Source: Linyphia triangularis (lineage: Eukaryota; Arthropoda; Arachnida; Araneae; Linyphiidae). From it: a DNA stretch of 64,000 nt. Under the pieces are notes generated by a model. It was given only the letters and a program-made list of their open reading frames with translations, was not told the origin of the DNA and made no database searches. Positions 1-12,515 of the stretch are shown in pieces. The stretch covers positions 97,261,792 to 97,325,791 of the forward strand of contig OZ021724.1 of NCBI GenBank assembly GCA_963978545.1, in the 5' to 3' direction. Each line of letters opens with the position of its first letter. Within the stretch, counting starts at the first letter, position 1. A program made the translations under genes and the position numbers.

Positions 1-975
1 ATTAGACACACAAATTTTTTTGCTACTATATGATGCTCACTAATTATGTTCGCCGGATTATCTATTCAAAGACTTATGAACTGTTGAATTTCCGTAGTAC
101 TGTATTTCACATTTTTGTGATAGAAATAAAAGTTTATGCAACAAGTATTTTATAATGAGGAAATCAAATTATCTTTGTTATTTTTTGGGGTACTTTTAAA
201 AGGTGTGAGCGTTTCTGATCATTTTGCCATTATTATTATTATTATTTTTGTCTTTTCTCTGAAGATCAAACTATAATTTCATCCACATCTGAAAGAAAAG
301 AAACTCGGAGTTCTGAAAACTTCTTTTCTTATTGAAGTAACTGAATTTTATTTCTAAATTATATAGATCGTCAGAATTGTTTTCCTTGTATAGAATTTCT
401 ATGTTGGAGAAAATTTTGAGTAAGATGATAAAAAAAAAAAAAAAAGACTGGGGAAGAGCACTTTGGTGCAAAAGTGCTATATTTGGTTGGTTGTATGGAT
501 TTTAATGGCGCAAGAGCCAAGATTGGTTAAGCTGAGCTAAGAACTATATTTGAAAATGATCTAACCTTTTTCTCAAGTTAATTTTTCACAGTTTAAATTG
601 CTCGTTTCATGAAAATAAGCAACTTAATCAACAAAGGGTGAGGCTAGCATTGATTCATATCATTAATATGCTAAAAAATATTTTAGTGCATAAATAATTG
701 TTCAAATTTTGGTAGGATTTAATGGGTATTTTTGAGGAAATTTATAAATGAAAGTAATATTTGGGGGGGGGGGGGGTCGGGTAGGTTATTTGGTAATCTA
801 ACAGATGTGCTAGATTGGAAATATTTATTGGTGTCAGAGCTATACAAGGGCTATACTATAAATAAAAATTCCAATCGACAATTCTTAAGTTCTGTTTTGT
901 ATTATTATTTTTAATATTAATAAAGTGCATGCGTTTTTAATGCATTTCAGAAATAAGCCTCCATTTTTCCCTCTC
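1..975. other. Intergenic AT-rich DNA, no gene seen
   Basis: No open frame here has a recognisable domain. There is a short poly-A run near 430, a run of G at about 763-775, and at 485-535 a fragment of a repeat (phrase gcaagagcca, then gattggttaagc) that recurs in diverged form at 23765-23825. The rest is simple AT-rich sequence. Confidence 0.6.
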
Positions 976-980
976 GTGAT

Positions 981-1151
981 GCACAACTGATGGTTGTGTT
1001 TAGCGCTTTGGCTTGTCAAAGATGCAGTGTTCGGCACGTATGTATGTATTCGACATGCGTGGTATTCGGATTTCACGTTAAGCTGTAGGTTCCGGTCTGA
1101 TTAACCGTCATTGTGCATAAAAATAGTTTGCTGATTGTAAACCAACCAACC
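981..1151 (+). repeat. tRNA-derived SINE, family S2 (diverged copy)
   Basis: The sequence follows the same order as five other copies in this window: a tRNA-like head with gtgtttagcgctttgg (box A region), a weak box B, then a conserved body including ttcacgttaagctgtagg, gattaaccgt and an ending near aaccaacc. It is the most diverged full copy and its box B (gttcggcac) is damaged. Copies elsewhere are 1564-1763, 18875-18975, 23985-24172, 31593-31773 and 43172-43348. The SINE class is inferred from the promoter-like head and the repetition; it was not matched to a database. Confidence 0.65.
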
Positions 1152-1563
1152 CCTCTCATGGTTGACTTCAAATTGCGTAACCTAACTTAGCTTAATCTTA
1201 GAACTCTATGAAATTTTCACGGTCAATCCAAACAAAAATGTAGAATTCCAAGTATTTGAATAAAGGAACAAAAGAAGTATATTAGTTCCGAAGTTGAAAG
1301 TCCCGCACACTTTTTGAAAAATGATGGTCCTTTATGACACAAGACGAGTTTATTTAAAATCAAAAATGAGGAGTGGGTTATTAAAACGAAATGTCCATAA
1401 AATGAGATACAGCAACACCAAATCAATCAATCCTTTGCAAATGTTTAGCCAATTTAGCGTCCTTCTAGTTCTAGAAATCTACCTTGGATGTTATGCTATA
1501 AAAATAAAATTGCACATTTGGTAGACAATATCCTTCCTGTTTATATAAAATCCAGTTTAATTT

Positions 1564-1763
1564 TGGTCCACCTGATGGCTGTGTGTTTAGTGGGTTAGCG
1601 CTCTGGCGTCGCATGCTAAAGATGACGAGTTCGAAACCTGGGTGATGCATGAATGTTCGTTGTGGTTCGGAATCCACGTTATTTGTTGTATGCCGTTGAT
1701 CCCGGCGTGATTATCCGTTAATGTACTCAAGTATAGGTCGTTGAGTGCACAATCCAACCAGTT
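1564..1763 (+). repeat. tRNA-derived SINE, family S2
   Basis: Starts at ccacctgatggctgtgtg, with box A-like gggttagcgctctgg and box B-like gagttcgaaacctggg, followed by the family body (ggttcggaatccacgtta, gattatccgtta, gtcgttgagtgcac) and an ending in caatccaacc. This is one of the clearer copies of S2 and lies about 400 bp from the first copy in the same orientation. Confidence 0.75.
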
Positions 1764-1764
1764 T

Positions 1765-4015
1765 AATTATGCGGTTTTGTGTATGAAAGATTCGAATCCA
1801 GGACCTGTGTTTATGCTTGAAGTTAATTGACTTTTTAAACATTTTATAGCATTTTCTCAAATTTTTTGAACTGTGTAATTCAATTTATTAGTATTACGTT
1901 CATATCATGGTTGATCACACACACACAAAAAATTTCGTGCAATAGAGCAAGTGTAAAACTTACAAATCTTTAAAGCTCAATATCTGAAAATGAGAAATGA
2001 ATGTCACTTGACATTTGACTACATTTGGTCGTACGACATTTGCTTGGTTTTAAAACATAACCATTTATAAAATACTTCAAGTTTCCATACTTTTAAGTAA
2101 TTAGAACGTTCAGATCAGTCGCATAACCAGGAAGGGGAAATATCTCCTCCAAAAGTTATAAGTTGATATCATCGACTCAATATGAGTTTTACATATAGAT
2201 ATTTTTTATTGTATTACTAGGCTCATGGAATTTAATACTAGAAGTGATACGAGGAAAATTTGCTGAAGGAATGGATTAGAAACAGTCAACTACGATGTTC
2301 CCTTTCAACATCAATGATTGATTGAAAAAAAAAATTGAATGAAAGGAAATAATCTATTGCATTTGTGTTATCGGCAATGTATTTAATCCGGCATTTTATA
2401 GAATACCTAGGCAATTTATATAATGATGAAAACTTGCCTGCAAAGTATGAAACGATTAAACATTTTATATATTGTCTAGGAATTCTATAGAATGGCAAAT
2501 GACAAAGTATAAAATATAACATCAATTTTTTGTAAAGTTCATCTAATGACCCTGCTTTAATTTTTATAAGAAATAAAATTAAGTGAAATTGAAAATAAGT
2601 AAATTATTAACTTTTTTATTGGAACAATTAGGTTCATATTTAATTTTGTTTTATTAAAAAGAAAGGAATACATTTTGTTTTCTATTTTACGTATTTTAAA
2701 GAAAAGTTTTTTAATGGCTGTCTTTCATTAGTTTTTCAAAATAACACGCGTATTTTTGAGGATAAACGTCTTTTTTTTTTTTTTTTTTTTAAAGCCTTAT
2801 TATAACTCTTTTTTCATAGTTTGTTTGAAGAGCGTTTATCATTCAATAGAATGCCTAGGTATTATCGTATTATATACAATGTCTAGATAAAATATATAAT
2901 AATTCTCATATTTCATACTTTACCTAAAAACGATGTGCATTATAAATACCTAGGTATGCTACAGAGAATGCCTGCTTTACATACATTGCTGGTAACTCAT
3001 ACAAACATGTGTTCAGTTATAGGCTACATATTTTAACAACACAGTTGTTGATTAATTCCTTTAATACATTTCCTGCTAAGCGGTCTTTGTATGCTTGCAC
3101 TGAAAGACGATATCATTAAGCCAATGCTTTACTTACAATCATTCGCTAATGTTACCAAATGGACAACAACATTCTGACTTATGTTTTGTAACCAATTCGA
3201 TCTCAAGTTACAGAAGCTCGATATATATATATGTTCCTAAATTTTTTTCTTGATTTTCCACGTATAATTATAATATATTTTCATACTTGAATACGATATG
3301 AGCGGGAATGAATTTTAACTTTTATATTAACACAAAATTTGATTTCGTATCCCCTCCCGAAATATATTCCTAGCTAGGTCACTGGTTCAGATCAATAAAT
3401 TTTAAATAATATAAGCTTATTTCTTTATTATTTGTAATGTTATCTACAGTCTCGAAAGTATTAAAAATAACTTCTACTCTATATTGATAACTAATGATAA
3501 ATAACTAATGAATTCTTTAAAATAGAAAATAATGTAGTTGTTCTTCCAGAAAGATTGATTCCACGATTTTCAAATGCATACCATTTTGTTTTATTAAGAA
3601 CTACAAAGTGAAAAGGTACAAAAGTCTTAAGAGATCACATGCAAATGCAAATCAAGTTGGTCCTGAAATTGCTCAAATAATATTAGGTAATTGTAAATGC
3701 AAAAATCAAATCTTAAGTAACATAATATAAATTAAAAGAAATAAATGTCCATTTAATAACGAAAAAGCTACCCACAAAAATAAAATGTTCACTATGAACC
3801 TTCTATATGCTTACACGGAATCGATGCTTATTTAAGCAATTTTGAGCTAACATCGACTTTTAATGTTTGACTATTACGAAAAGAACCATCGATTCCATGC
3901 CATGGACTAATTTTATTTGCCCCAAAGCTTGCAATGCATCGTGACCGATAATGAGTCTATTTGTCCAGTTTCAGCATGATTGGATGACGGGAATTGCATT
4001 AATTAATCTTCTGAT
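1765..4015. other. AT-rich DNA without recognisable genes
   Basis: I see only short unsupported frames, a poly-T run near 2770-2790 and the phrase cctaggta or close variants at 2405, 2850 and 2950. No splice-supported exon, RNA gene or complete transposon was found. Confidence 0.5.
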
Positions 4016-4160
4016 GGGTAATAGAAGCATGTGTAAAAGCAGCCTTTGAGTGACAACCCTCAAAATTTGATAGAATGCATTGCTTTGGACAACGAATCTA
4101 CCTGCAAAATTTCAACTCAAATGACAGCAAGTGGATTAATTATTCACTCTACAGATTTGC
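3925..4160 (+). repeat. Fragment of dispersed repeat family R2
   Basis: The block with gtgtgtaaaagcagcctttgag, then cttgatagaatgcattg-like wording (here tttgatagaatgcattgct) and aacgaatctacctgcaaaat matches 62410-62560 on the plus strand and 63640-63720 on the minus strand. The element class is unknown. Three related copies in one window show a dispersed repeat. Confidence 0.6.
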
Positions 4161-4800
4161 CTGCCGTTAATATAAAATATTAAATACAAAGTTAGGCCTC
4201 TGAATTGGTTCCCAATTTAGTCAAATGCAAGTGTTCGAAAAAAAATACCACATGTACAATAACTTATAGTTCCTCAACAAAAAAATTAAGCTAAATAAAC
4301 TTTGAGCATCCATCTTATAAATATACTGAAAGATAGCCCCAATATAAACATAAAAAAATAATAATAAATAAAAAAAAAATAAGATTTAATTCGAAAAATA
4401 ATACAAATGAATATTGCACTTAAACAAGCAATTTTCAAATATTTACTGTACAAGATCAGATAAATGAAATACATTTAGTACATTATTAAAATACAATACA
4501 TATAGGGACGGAGTAAAACACTGATCACTGAATAATCCCAATAATGAAATTTAATTGATAATTTGAGTAATAATCAACAAAGAGTTGGTTGGGGAAAAAA
4601 TGCAGTATATTTGCTTAATTTTTTTCTCGACCTAATGGGGTGGGGAGGGAGAGTTGACCACTCGATGTATGTGGACGTATGTATGTGTGTGGATGCCTGT
4701 GGACGTATAGAAGATATTTTAAAACTAGTGTTGGACACTAGAACTTAACGTCTTGTCATTATGGATGATATTCTGAAGTCATATTGGAAGAGAATAAATA

Positions 4801-5157
4801 ATAGTTTAAAAAACTAAAAAACACCGTTTTAGTAGAAAACTAAACTAAAAAGTAGAAAATAATTTTAAATAAGTGTGAAATAAGAATAGAGTGATTAACA
4901 AGAAATATTTATTTTATCGTAAAAGAGCGTGGGGTGCTTTTTAAGATATTTTCATAATGGCTCTACTTTTACCAATACCTGTCATTAAATATTTGCAAAA
5001 AATTACAACAACTGACATCAAGCACCCCACGCTTTTTTACGATAAAATAAATATTTCTTGTTAATCACTCTATTCTTATTTCAAACTTATTTAAAATTAT
5101 TTTCTACTTTTTAGTTTGGTTTTCTATTAAAGCGTGTTTTTTAGTTTTTGAAACTAT
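4801..5157. mobile_element. Long-armed foldback MITE
   Basis: Two arms of about 139 bp (4801-4939 and 5020-5157) are near-perfect inverted repeats. They start atagttt and end aaactat, and meet at gcgtggggtgctt / aagcaccccacgc around an 80-bp loop. Only a handful of mismatches separate the arms. No coding potential and no clear target duplication are visible, so the superfamily is unassigned. Confidence 0.8.
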
Positions 5158-5159
5158 GA

Positions 5160-8100
5160 ATTTTTTATTGTAAACTATAATTTTTTTAGTAAAGTGTACA
5201 AACTCTCCAGTTATTTCTGCCAATAGTCACATGCTTTTCTCAAATTTAAGTCATGTGTGTATGCCTTAGTATTTGGCACAAAACACAACCGTGTCTCTGA
5301 ATATGACAAATCGCCAATCCTTGCAAGGATAATGCGACAAACTTATTGAAGTATTGTATTGTGATCGGTCCTTGATAACTGTGCAAAATTTAAAATCAAT
5401 CCAACGTTTTGAAGTGGTTGAAAATCGAGTTCAAAGATTCCGTTACATACATAGATACATACGAAGCAAATAAAAGCGTGTAAAAAAAACAGGCTTTTAT
5501 CCCACAGAAAATACACCTTTTTAGAACAAAATATTTTTAATTAATTTTTTTATGAAATTTAATGTTTTGTTTGGATCAGGAAGAAATCTAGAACGTGTTT
5601 TTTTTTTTTCACATTTGGCCAACAGAAAATAAATCATACATATTTCACATTTTGTATCATTTACATATATCCTCACAATTTGGTTCTTTTTCTGTCCGCC
5701 GTTCGGCATTATTCTTAGAATTCCAAGTATTCATAGAAAAGAAAAAAGCCTAAAAACCCATCTTAAACAATCAACCATATCAATACAATAGACTGCTCCC
5801 CTCTCCCTGCCCTTCTTTTCTCATTAGCAGACGTGGGACGAAGGCAGAATTTCCACAAGCCGTTCTTTCTTTCTTTGTTGGAGTGGAAATATGGCTAGAG
5901 GACTGGCGCCGATATCTCCATTCTCTCAATGAGGGAGACCGAAGACCGGATACAACCCACTAGGTCCTGAAGGTAAAGGGGAAATGGTAGAGCGACGGTG
6001 AAAAAAGCAACAGATTACGAACACTATCAACCACTCTGTCGGGGGTCGGGGCTGAGTGTATGGGGGGGGGGGGGAGAGAATGACCGGTATTAGGGAAAAA
6101 GCGAAGGAATATCTTTTACGATTTATTTTCTCCCTGTTAATTATTCCCTTTTTCAAATTGCTTGTAGTGTCATCTATTGCAATTTTTCGACGATCAGGTC
6201 TACTTTAAAAAGCTCTCTCTTATAGGTACAATAAGTTTATAATGATAAGTGAGGAAAAAGATCGATATTTTAATGTTAAAAATTTGTACAAATTAAATAC
6301 CGTTAATTAGGAAATGAGGCTTTTTTATAAAAAATTTCCAGAATTTAGCTTTTCTTTAAAGAAATTTTGCACTTTATTCGTCCAAGTATTGCACTTGAAA
6401 TCTCTTTACTTTTCATACATTGAAATAACATCAGTGTATTAGTCAGTTAAATAAATTTAATAGGAAAGTTTTGTTCTTGCAATAAAATTGAAATATTCAT
6501 TAACTGAAAACATTAAAATTTCCCCTTATATATAAAAAAATAAATAAAATATGAGCATATATATATAAAAGATGTGAATCAATTTTATTACAGAGGGAAT
6601 CATTATTACTGTCGAAAACTGATTTACAGAAACCAAAGAGGAGCAATAAAAACAGGTTTAAGCAGGTAAAAATTCAAAAGAAAATTAAAACTGTATTGCT
6701 AACTGTAGAACTCATTAGAAACAAGTGCCTGTGAGTAAATCAGATTGTAAAGCAAAAACACCAAGACGGTAGAAGCTCTAAAACTGAATGAGTTCTATGT
6801 TACAGTTTTGAATTTTAAGTGGTTTACAATCCTGGAAAGGTTTTGAAAAGTTCTAGCTAAAGCTGCAGTATGAAAATAATAATTAACAAAGTGAAATTGA
6901 TGAGAAAGTGAAGGTGGGAAATATGTTTAAAGGGATTTTAATAAAACTGCATGTAATAGGATTTAATGGCGCTAGTATGAAATAAAGATATACTATAAAA
7001 TATTCAAATGGCATAAAAAATTAAATATAATACATTAGAGAAATGTGACAGCTGGTATATTTTGATTTATTATTTTCATAAAAATAAAAAAAAGCAAAGA
7101 GTTGGATGAACTGATGAAGTTATATTATTGTATGAAATTTTAATTATATTTACTAAAATATCATCGCATTCACTGATTACTGGGCAAAACTAATTTTGAC
7201 ACCTTTTTCTTACAAGCTTTCCTTTTATAATGTCTGTTTTTTCTACATACGTGGTGCAATGTCGTATAGAAAAAAATTATAGACAGCATACGTTTATCTA
7301 GCTAAACTTTAGTTATTCGTCAGCCTTTTTTCACGTATACCTGAAACAGCAGTTTTGCCACAAAGTTTTGATTTCTAAAATCGTTGACAATTTCAGTCAA
7401 GTTACAACCTTTTTTTCCCTCTGCCATATATTTTGCTGAAACAGGTTTTATTAATTGTTAGGTTTTAACGAACCTTCTGCTTTAAGAGCTTAACGTTGAG
7501 TTGTAAAGTGATACTTTTAAACAGTAAGTTCATTTATAGTAGGGATGTAGATGGAGCATTGTTTTAAAAAAACTACACTCAGCTTGGCAGTTTTTTTCTT
7601 TCACAATCTAGAAACTTAGTCTTCAAAGAATTTTTTCAACTTACCCTTTAGTCCTGTACACTTAATTCGAACCAAAAAACATCAGTTATTGATGTCATTA
7701 ATTTTTCATTAAATGACATTCAAAAACAAACATTATTTAGTTATAAATGTGTTTCTTTCATGTTCAGGAAAAATCCTTCTCAACGACAGCGTCTTAGCAT
7801 TAAATCCTTTTTAACTCTAAAACCAGCACTTGACGTCTTCATTAAGTGCAATCAAAGTATTAAAGCTTGAAATAATCACTTTACAGAATACTTTTAGGCA
7901 AAGGGTCGTCCAATCTATTCTTCTCATATTTCGCACTCATTTCTTGAGAATGTTTGGGCAGCTGAATGGAAATATGAAATGAAGATGAATATTGAAATTC
8001 TAATCTTAGTTCTTAAATAAAATAAACACATCAGAGTTTGCTAACAAATAAAAAACACACACTTTAAGTAGTATATATGAATTCTACCTTATTATATAAG

Positions 8101-8735
8101 AGTACATTTATGACTAAAAATGCATAAGCTCAATATATATTTTCCAACTAAAACAGTTCTAAAATCACTATTAGAACCACGACGCTACAATAAATACATC
8201 CCCAGTTTTTCAACTAAATTCAAGATTTGATTTGAACTACACAAATGTAAACAAATATCTTACTTCTACATTCTAGCGTTGGCACTAATATTTCTAGTAG
8301 CTTTTATTCAAGATTTAAAAATTTAAAACTATATTTGAATATTACACAACACCAAATATATTTCATACACATTTTACCAAAATAACAATACACAAATGTC
8401 AACAACGCGTTTCTATGTCCAGTCATTCATAACGTTGACACAAATACTTGTTGCCTTCAGTAACTGCTTTTGAATATTATACTATGACAGAAATACTTCT
8501 AATATAATTTAATTATTTCTGAAAACTATCATATGAAATCCAAGATAAGATACACATTTGCTTTCCTTGGTTAATCTCCAACAAGTGATTAGATAATTCT
8601 TTTAAGATATTACGTTGAAAAAAATAACAAGTCAAAAGAAACAAACTTAACTATGAGTAGTTTTGGCAGATATTTTCTTCCTATAATATTTACAAAATCA
8701 TCCGAAAACCCAGCAAGTTAGCAGACTTTAATGTA
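5160..8735. other. Non-coding AT-rich stretch
   Basis: No supported gene. A slightly GC-richer patch at 5800-6090 contains a G run at 6061-6074 and a pyrimidine-rich reverse-strand frame (5926-6156) that I consider chance. Otherwise there are AT-rich sequence and short homopolymers. Confidence 0.5.
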
Positions 8736-8737
8736 AC

Positions 8738-8880
8738 AGACAGTCCTCGATTTTCGGCCTTGGCGACAGTCGTGTGGTTTAGACACAGCCTTGGCGGCCA
8801 ATGTGTTACGGAAGTAAACAAAGGTCACGTGACTTCCGTTAAAAATGTTAAGTTAATTCACACGCCAGGCGGGTGGATAT
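8738..8880. promoter_or_regulatory. GC-richer island with E-box and ETS-like sites
   Basis: Within several kb of very AT-rich DNA this roughly 140-bp patch is visibly GC-richer and holds ggtcacgtgacttccg, an E-box (CACGTG) next to an ETS-like ACTTCCG, plus an upstream cggaagt. Such a pair is common in animal core promoters. No first exon with a good donor was found on either side, so promoter function is only an inference. It could serve the plus-strand hydrolase gene or an unseen transcript. Confidence 0.25.
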
Positions 8881-9813
8881 ACACTTCGTATTTTTTATTA
8901 TTATTTAACTTCAAATTGCTATTATAATAACTTTTTATAAATTGTTTTTAGAAAATTAAATTTTTGTTGAAAGCAATACATGAGACCAGTGAAAAAAAAG
9001 TATTTTCTTGCACGCCTCGTGCTCAAATATTATATAGTCTTGACATTGCATTGAAATGACACATTTTTAGAAGAAATTCATTGACTGGAGTTGCCAACAT
9101 TAATAAATATACGGATTGAAAATATTTCTTGCGCGTAATTATAAAATATATTGTATGCAACACGTGGGAAAATACTTTTTCTAACTCGGTAAATTATTTG
9201 ACGTGAGCAATCACACTCGTCAATAAGCGTCACTTAAACTTATTTATTCAAGTTGTAATTAAAATAATATAACAAGCATCATTATCCTGGTTTGCTGTTA
9301 TTGTATTCCTTATTTGCCATGACAATATTGAAACTTGCTTAACTAGAAGCTGAAACATTCTGTTTATGTATATAATAATCTTCTACTGGCCTAAGTATTT
9401 TCTGTAGGTATCTGGAAAATGAATATTAATTAAACATAACTCTGAGGACAAAAGAACTTCGCAATTCTACAACAAGGTCATTAAAAGTGCTTAATATTTT
9501 TGAACTTTTTCTCAAGGCCTTAAAAATGCTTATATGTCCTTAAAAGTCCTTAATTTTTGCAGTTGTTGTATGTCTAATGGACGATTCCCGCATTTTAAAT
9601 TTTTTTATTCAATTCTAAATGCTTCGAAAAGGCCATAAACACAAAAAGTTCTGCTCAATGCTCTTTTTCTTTTTTTTTATTTTGTAATCAAAATTACCTT
9701 GTTCGACGTTGGCGAGAAAACAACTTGTTACGCTGGAGAAACTCTTCTATGTAATTGGATAAATGCCAATGCAAGAAAATGATTTCCATTTGAAAAACGG
9801 ATGATTTTGAAAT

Positions 9814-10403
9814 TATTCAAGAAATAATATCCTCTACATTTGATTCTTTTCATCTAAATTTATTCAGAATTGAAAGTATAGGATTGGATAGTCTTTTCTA
9901 TATTATTTTTATTTTCTTTTAATTTTTTGAATAAAATATGCAAAATTATCTACCAGTATAACTAACTTTGAAAACCCTCATACTATATTTTACACTGATG
10001 TTCCCTTATTTTCGTGGATTAAAATTGATTATATTTCTTTTTACTTTCTTTTTTTAATTCATTTAATAGTTAATTTATGAATATTAGAGCATTTTATAAC
10101 AGAATTTAACAATTAACTTTTGTTTTTTTTCTGGAAAAGGAAGTGGTCAATTACTAGCATGGCTGTGGTCAATTACTAATGTCTACTTGGTCAATTACTG
10201 GCAAAATTGCTTTTGGTAAGAAATTCTGATGATATTTTAAATTGTAAAAAGGACTGGAACACCATGTTAATTTATTATTGAGCTTCATTAATCAATTTAT
10301 ATATTGGGAAGTTTTCATAACATTCCGTTAATAATTTTTTTAAGAAAAAAAATTAAATGTGTAGAAACTTGCACTAAATGGTCAATTACTGGTAGGTTCA
10401 CCT
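9814..10403 (+). repeat. THAP/P-like repeat, copy 1 (3' part)
   Basis: This 590-bp block matches 55948-56508 along its whole length, starting at ttcaagaaataatatcctct and ending at ggtcaattactggtaggttcacc. In the other copy it follows a partial THAP domain, so the pair may be the 3' part of a THAP-transposase (P-element-like) transposon. The phrase ggtcaattact occurs four times at irregular spacing (near 10146, 10167, 10190 and 10380). The coding frame is broken. Confidence 0.6.
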
Positions 10404-11577
10404 TATAATATTGTTAGAATATATTACCCCTCGAAAAAATGTCTTAATATTTTATATGCAAACCCAATATATGTACTAATTTTATGTAAGTTATGTGTAA
10501 AAACTGAAATAAAATTATTCAAGGTCAAATAAAGTGATTATATATACAAATTTATGATTAAGATTTTTGACAGGAAACTCTAGTAACATGAATATTAATA
10601 TTATTGTAAAGTACATTCCTGAGAATTGTTTTAACAATGATGTTTAATGGTTTTGCCTTTAAGTTGTCTTTTGAACACATAACTTCTATTCGAAGCCATC
10701 GTCAAATGTTATTAACACAATTTTAAAAATAAATTTAGTTGAAAGAAGGTTATAGTTGCTGAATCATAATTCAAATTAAAGCAGTGTTTATCGTCGAAAA
10801 GGTAAACATTGACGAAGGAAATATTCACGGGCCAATTGTGATTTACCAAGTAAGTGACGCCATATATATAGGGCAATTCCATGATAACGGACTAACATTC
10901 TAGTGTTATTTTAACACAAATACAAACCCACTAAGGAAAGATTTTTAATTTTGACAGAAAATGGCACTTATATAAATATTTGAAGGGTACATGATTCTTA
11001 TTCTGGGTATTAGAATTTGTTGCCATTTAATTAGAGTGCACAATTTGGTTATAAAGTCAAGGTAACGGACTAACTGAAAAAGAACATATTTCTTTTGTTC
11101 ATTCAAAAATTTTAAAAGTCCGTGAATTATATAATGTAAAATAAATAAATGATGTATAGAATGAAAGAGTAAGTGGTAATGGACAAACAAAATCATAGTA
11201 ATGGACTAACATACAGTAGGTATAAAAAAAAAGTCTTCATACGGAAGTCAAAGTTGCAAATAAATTAGCATAATTTCTAATCTTTTGCTTCATATCACCA
11301 GTAACTACTGAAATATGTTTCATTTGATTCTTTAAAATAATTTTATAGTAAATGCCTGTTTTTACAAAATGCAGCAAGTATTTAAATTGAAATATTTAGG
11401 AAATGTTGCTAACTGCCATACAAAAAATGTTTCAGTATGCAATATGAAAATTAATTCTGAAGTCTTCCACAACAGATTTGCAGTAAATATTTAAAATATG
11501 AAGTGTACGCAAGTGCCTTGAAGACATGATAGCAGCAATTGTTTAATTTTACCTCGTAGCTGATCGTCTTAAAATGG

Positions 11578-11800
11578 AGTTTCGAAACCTAGTTGTCAGT
11601 TGGCGATTCAGTTATGAAATTATGGATTATCTATGAAAAAAATTGGAAATCTTTTATATGTTGAAGCCTATAGTACAATATATTATTAAAAGACACCATG
11701 AGCTTCAAACTTTTGAGGATAGAGATCGATCCGGAAGATCTTCAAAGCTAAAAAGCTTGCTTAAAAGAAATATCCTATAATAAGGTTCAAGATAATCCGC
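11578..11800 (+). pseudogene. Tc1 transposase N-terminal remnant
   Basis: In the sense direction the broken translation contains a QYIIKRH segment followed by TFEDRDRSGRSSKLK. This is the usual end of the paired-like DNA-binding region of Tc1 transposases followed by the GRP-like hinge. Stops and frameshifts interrupt it on both sides. It lies inside the 11214-12513 element. Confidence 0.6.
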
Positions 11801-11889
11801 AAATAAGTGCACCTCAAGTCGCACATGGCTTAAAAATTGACAAAAAAAACATTGAAAAGAATTCTCAAGAGACAATTTTTGTGCATTTG

Positions 11890-12340
11890 TTACAAGATTT
11901 TGTGTTTAAATTTCAAGATACACTTACCAATCCCTACTTCCTTCTACAAAATATACATTGCTGACACCAGCAGCCCATATACACCACCACACCATAATGC
12001 CTCCTCCACTGTGTTTGACAGTTCCACATAAATTCTAAATTAACATTTGTTGATTTGGTTTTATCCAGACCATAACTCGATTATCTGACCCTTGGATATT
12101 AAATTTTAATTCATCATTAAAAAGAACTGATTCACAAAAAGATAACTGATAACTTGCATGCTTTTTTGCAAACTCAAGGCGCTTTTTTCTGTTACAGGTA
12201 CTTATTTAAGGATTCTTACGGGCTGAAAGTTCATTCAGACCCGCTATTTTTATAATATTTCTCGCCGTTTGAGATGTCCCTTCAATATTTTTATAAATTT
12301 TTATCCCATGTGCGACTTAAGCAATATCTCCAAAGTATTT
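11890..12340 (-). pseudogene. Tc1 transposase middle remnant, inverted
   Basis: Read on the minus strand, this holds a decayed Tc1 catalytic-region start: a FNDELKF segment (where DES would hold the first catalytic aspartate), then VMVWIKPNQQ and TVKHSGGGIMVWWC. The following DNDPKH and NPIE blocks are missing. It points opposite to the N-terminal remnant beside it, so the element suffered an internal inversion or was built from two copies. Confidence 0.65.
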
Positions 12341-12515
12341 CAATTTAAATACTTGCTGCGTTTTGTAAAAACCGACATTTATTTTAAACTTATTTTAAAG
12401 AACCAAATTAAACATAATTTCAATAGTTATTGAAGATATGAAGCAAAGGAGTAGAAATTATGTTAATTTATTTGTAACTTTGGCTTCCGTACTGAGACTT
12501 TTTTTACCCACGGTA

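Larger units (their letters stand above)
11214..12513 (+). mobile_element. Rearranged Tc1-like transposon
   Basis: Flanked by TA (11212-11213 and 12514-12515). Its ends are long inverted repeats: 11214-11405 pairs with about 12330-12513, sharing the phrases tacggaag, aaagttgcaaataaatta and gcagcaagtatttaaattgaaat. Inside, 11590-11800 encodes a sense piece resembling the N-terminal helix-turn-helix region of Tc1 transposase (a broken frame with a DRSGR-like stretch). The block 11890-12340 encodes, in antisense, the middle of the transposase, including a VKHSGGGIMVW-like motif. The internal inversion and several stops mean it cannot make transposase. Confidence 0.75.

Noticed and set aside
5926..6156. 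Proline-rich minus-strand frame of 76 codons
   Set aside because: It comes from a G run and pyrimidine-rich DNA; no motif, no splice sites, no repeat support.
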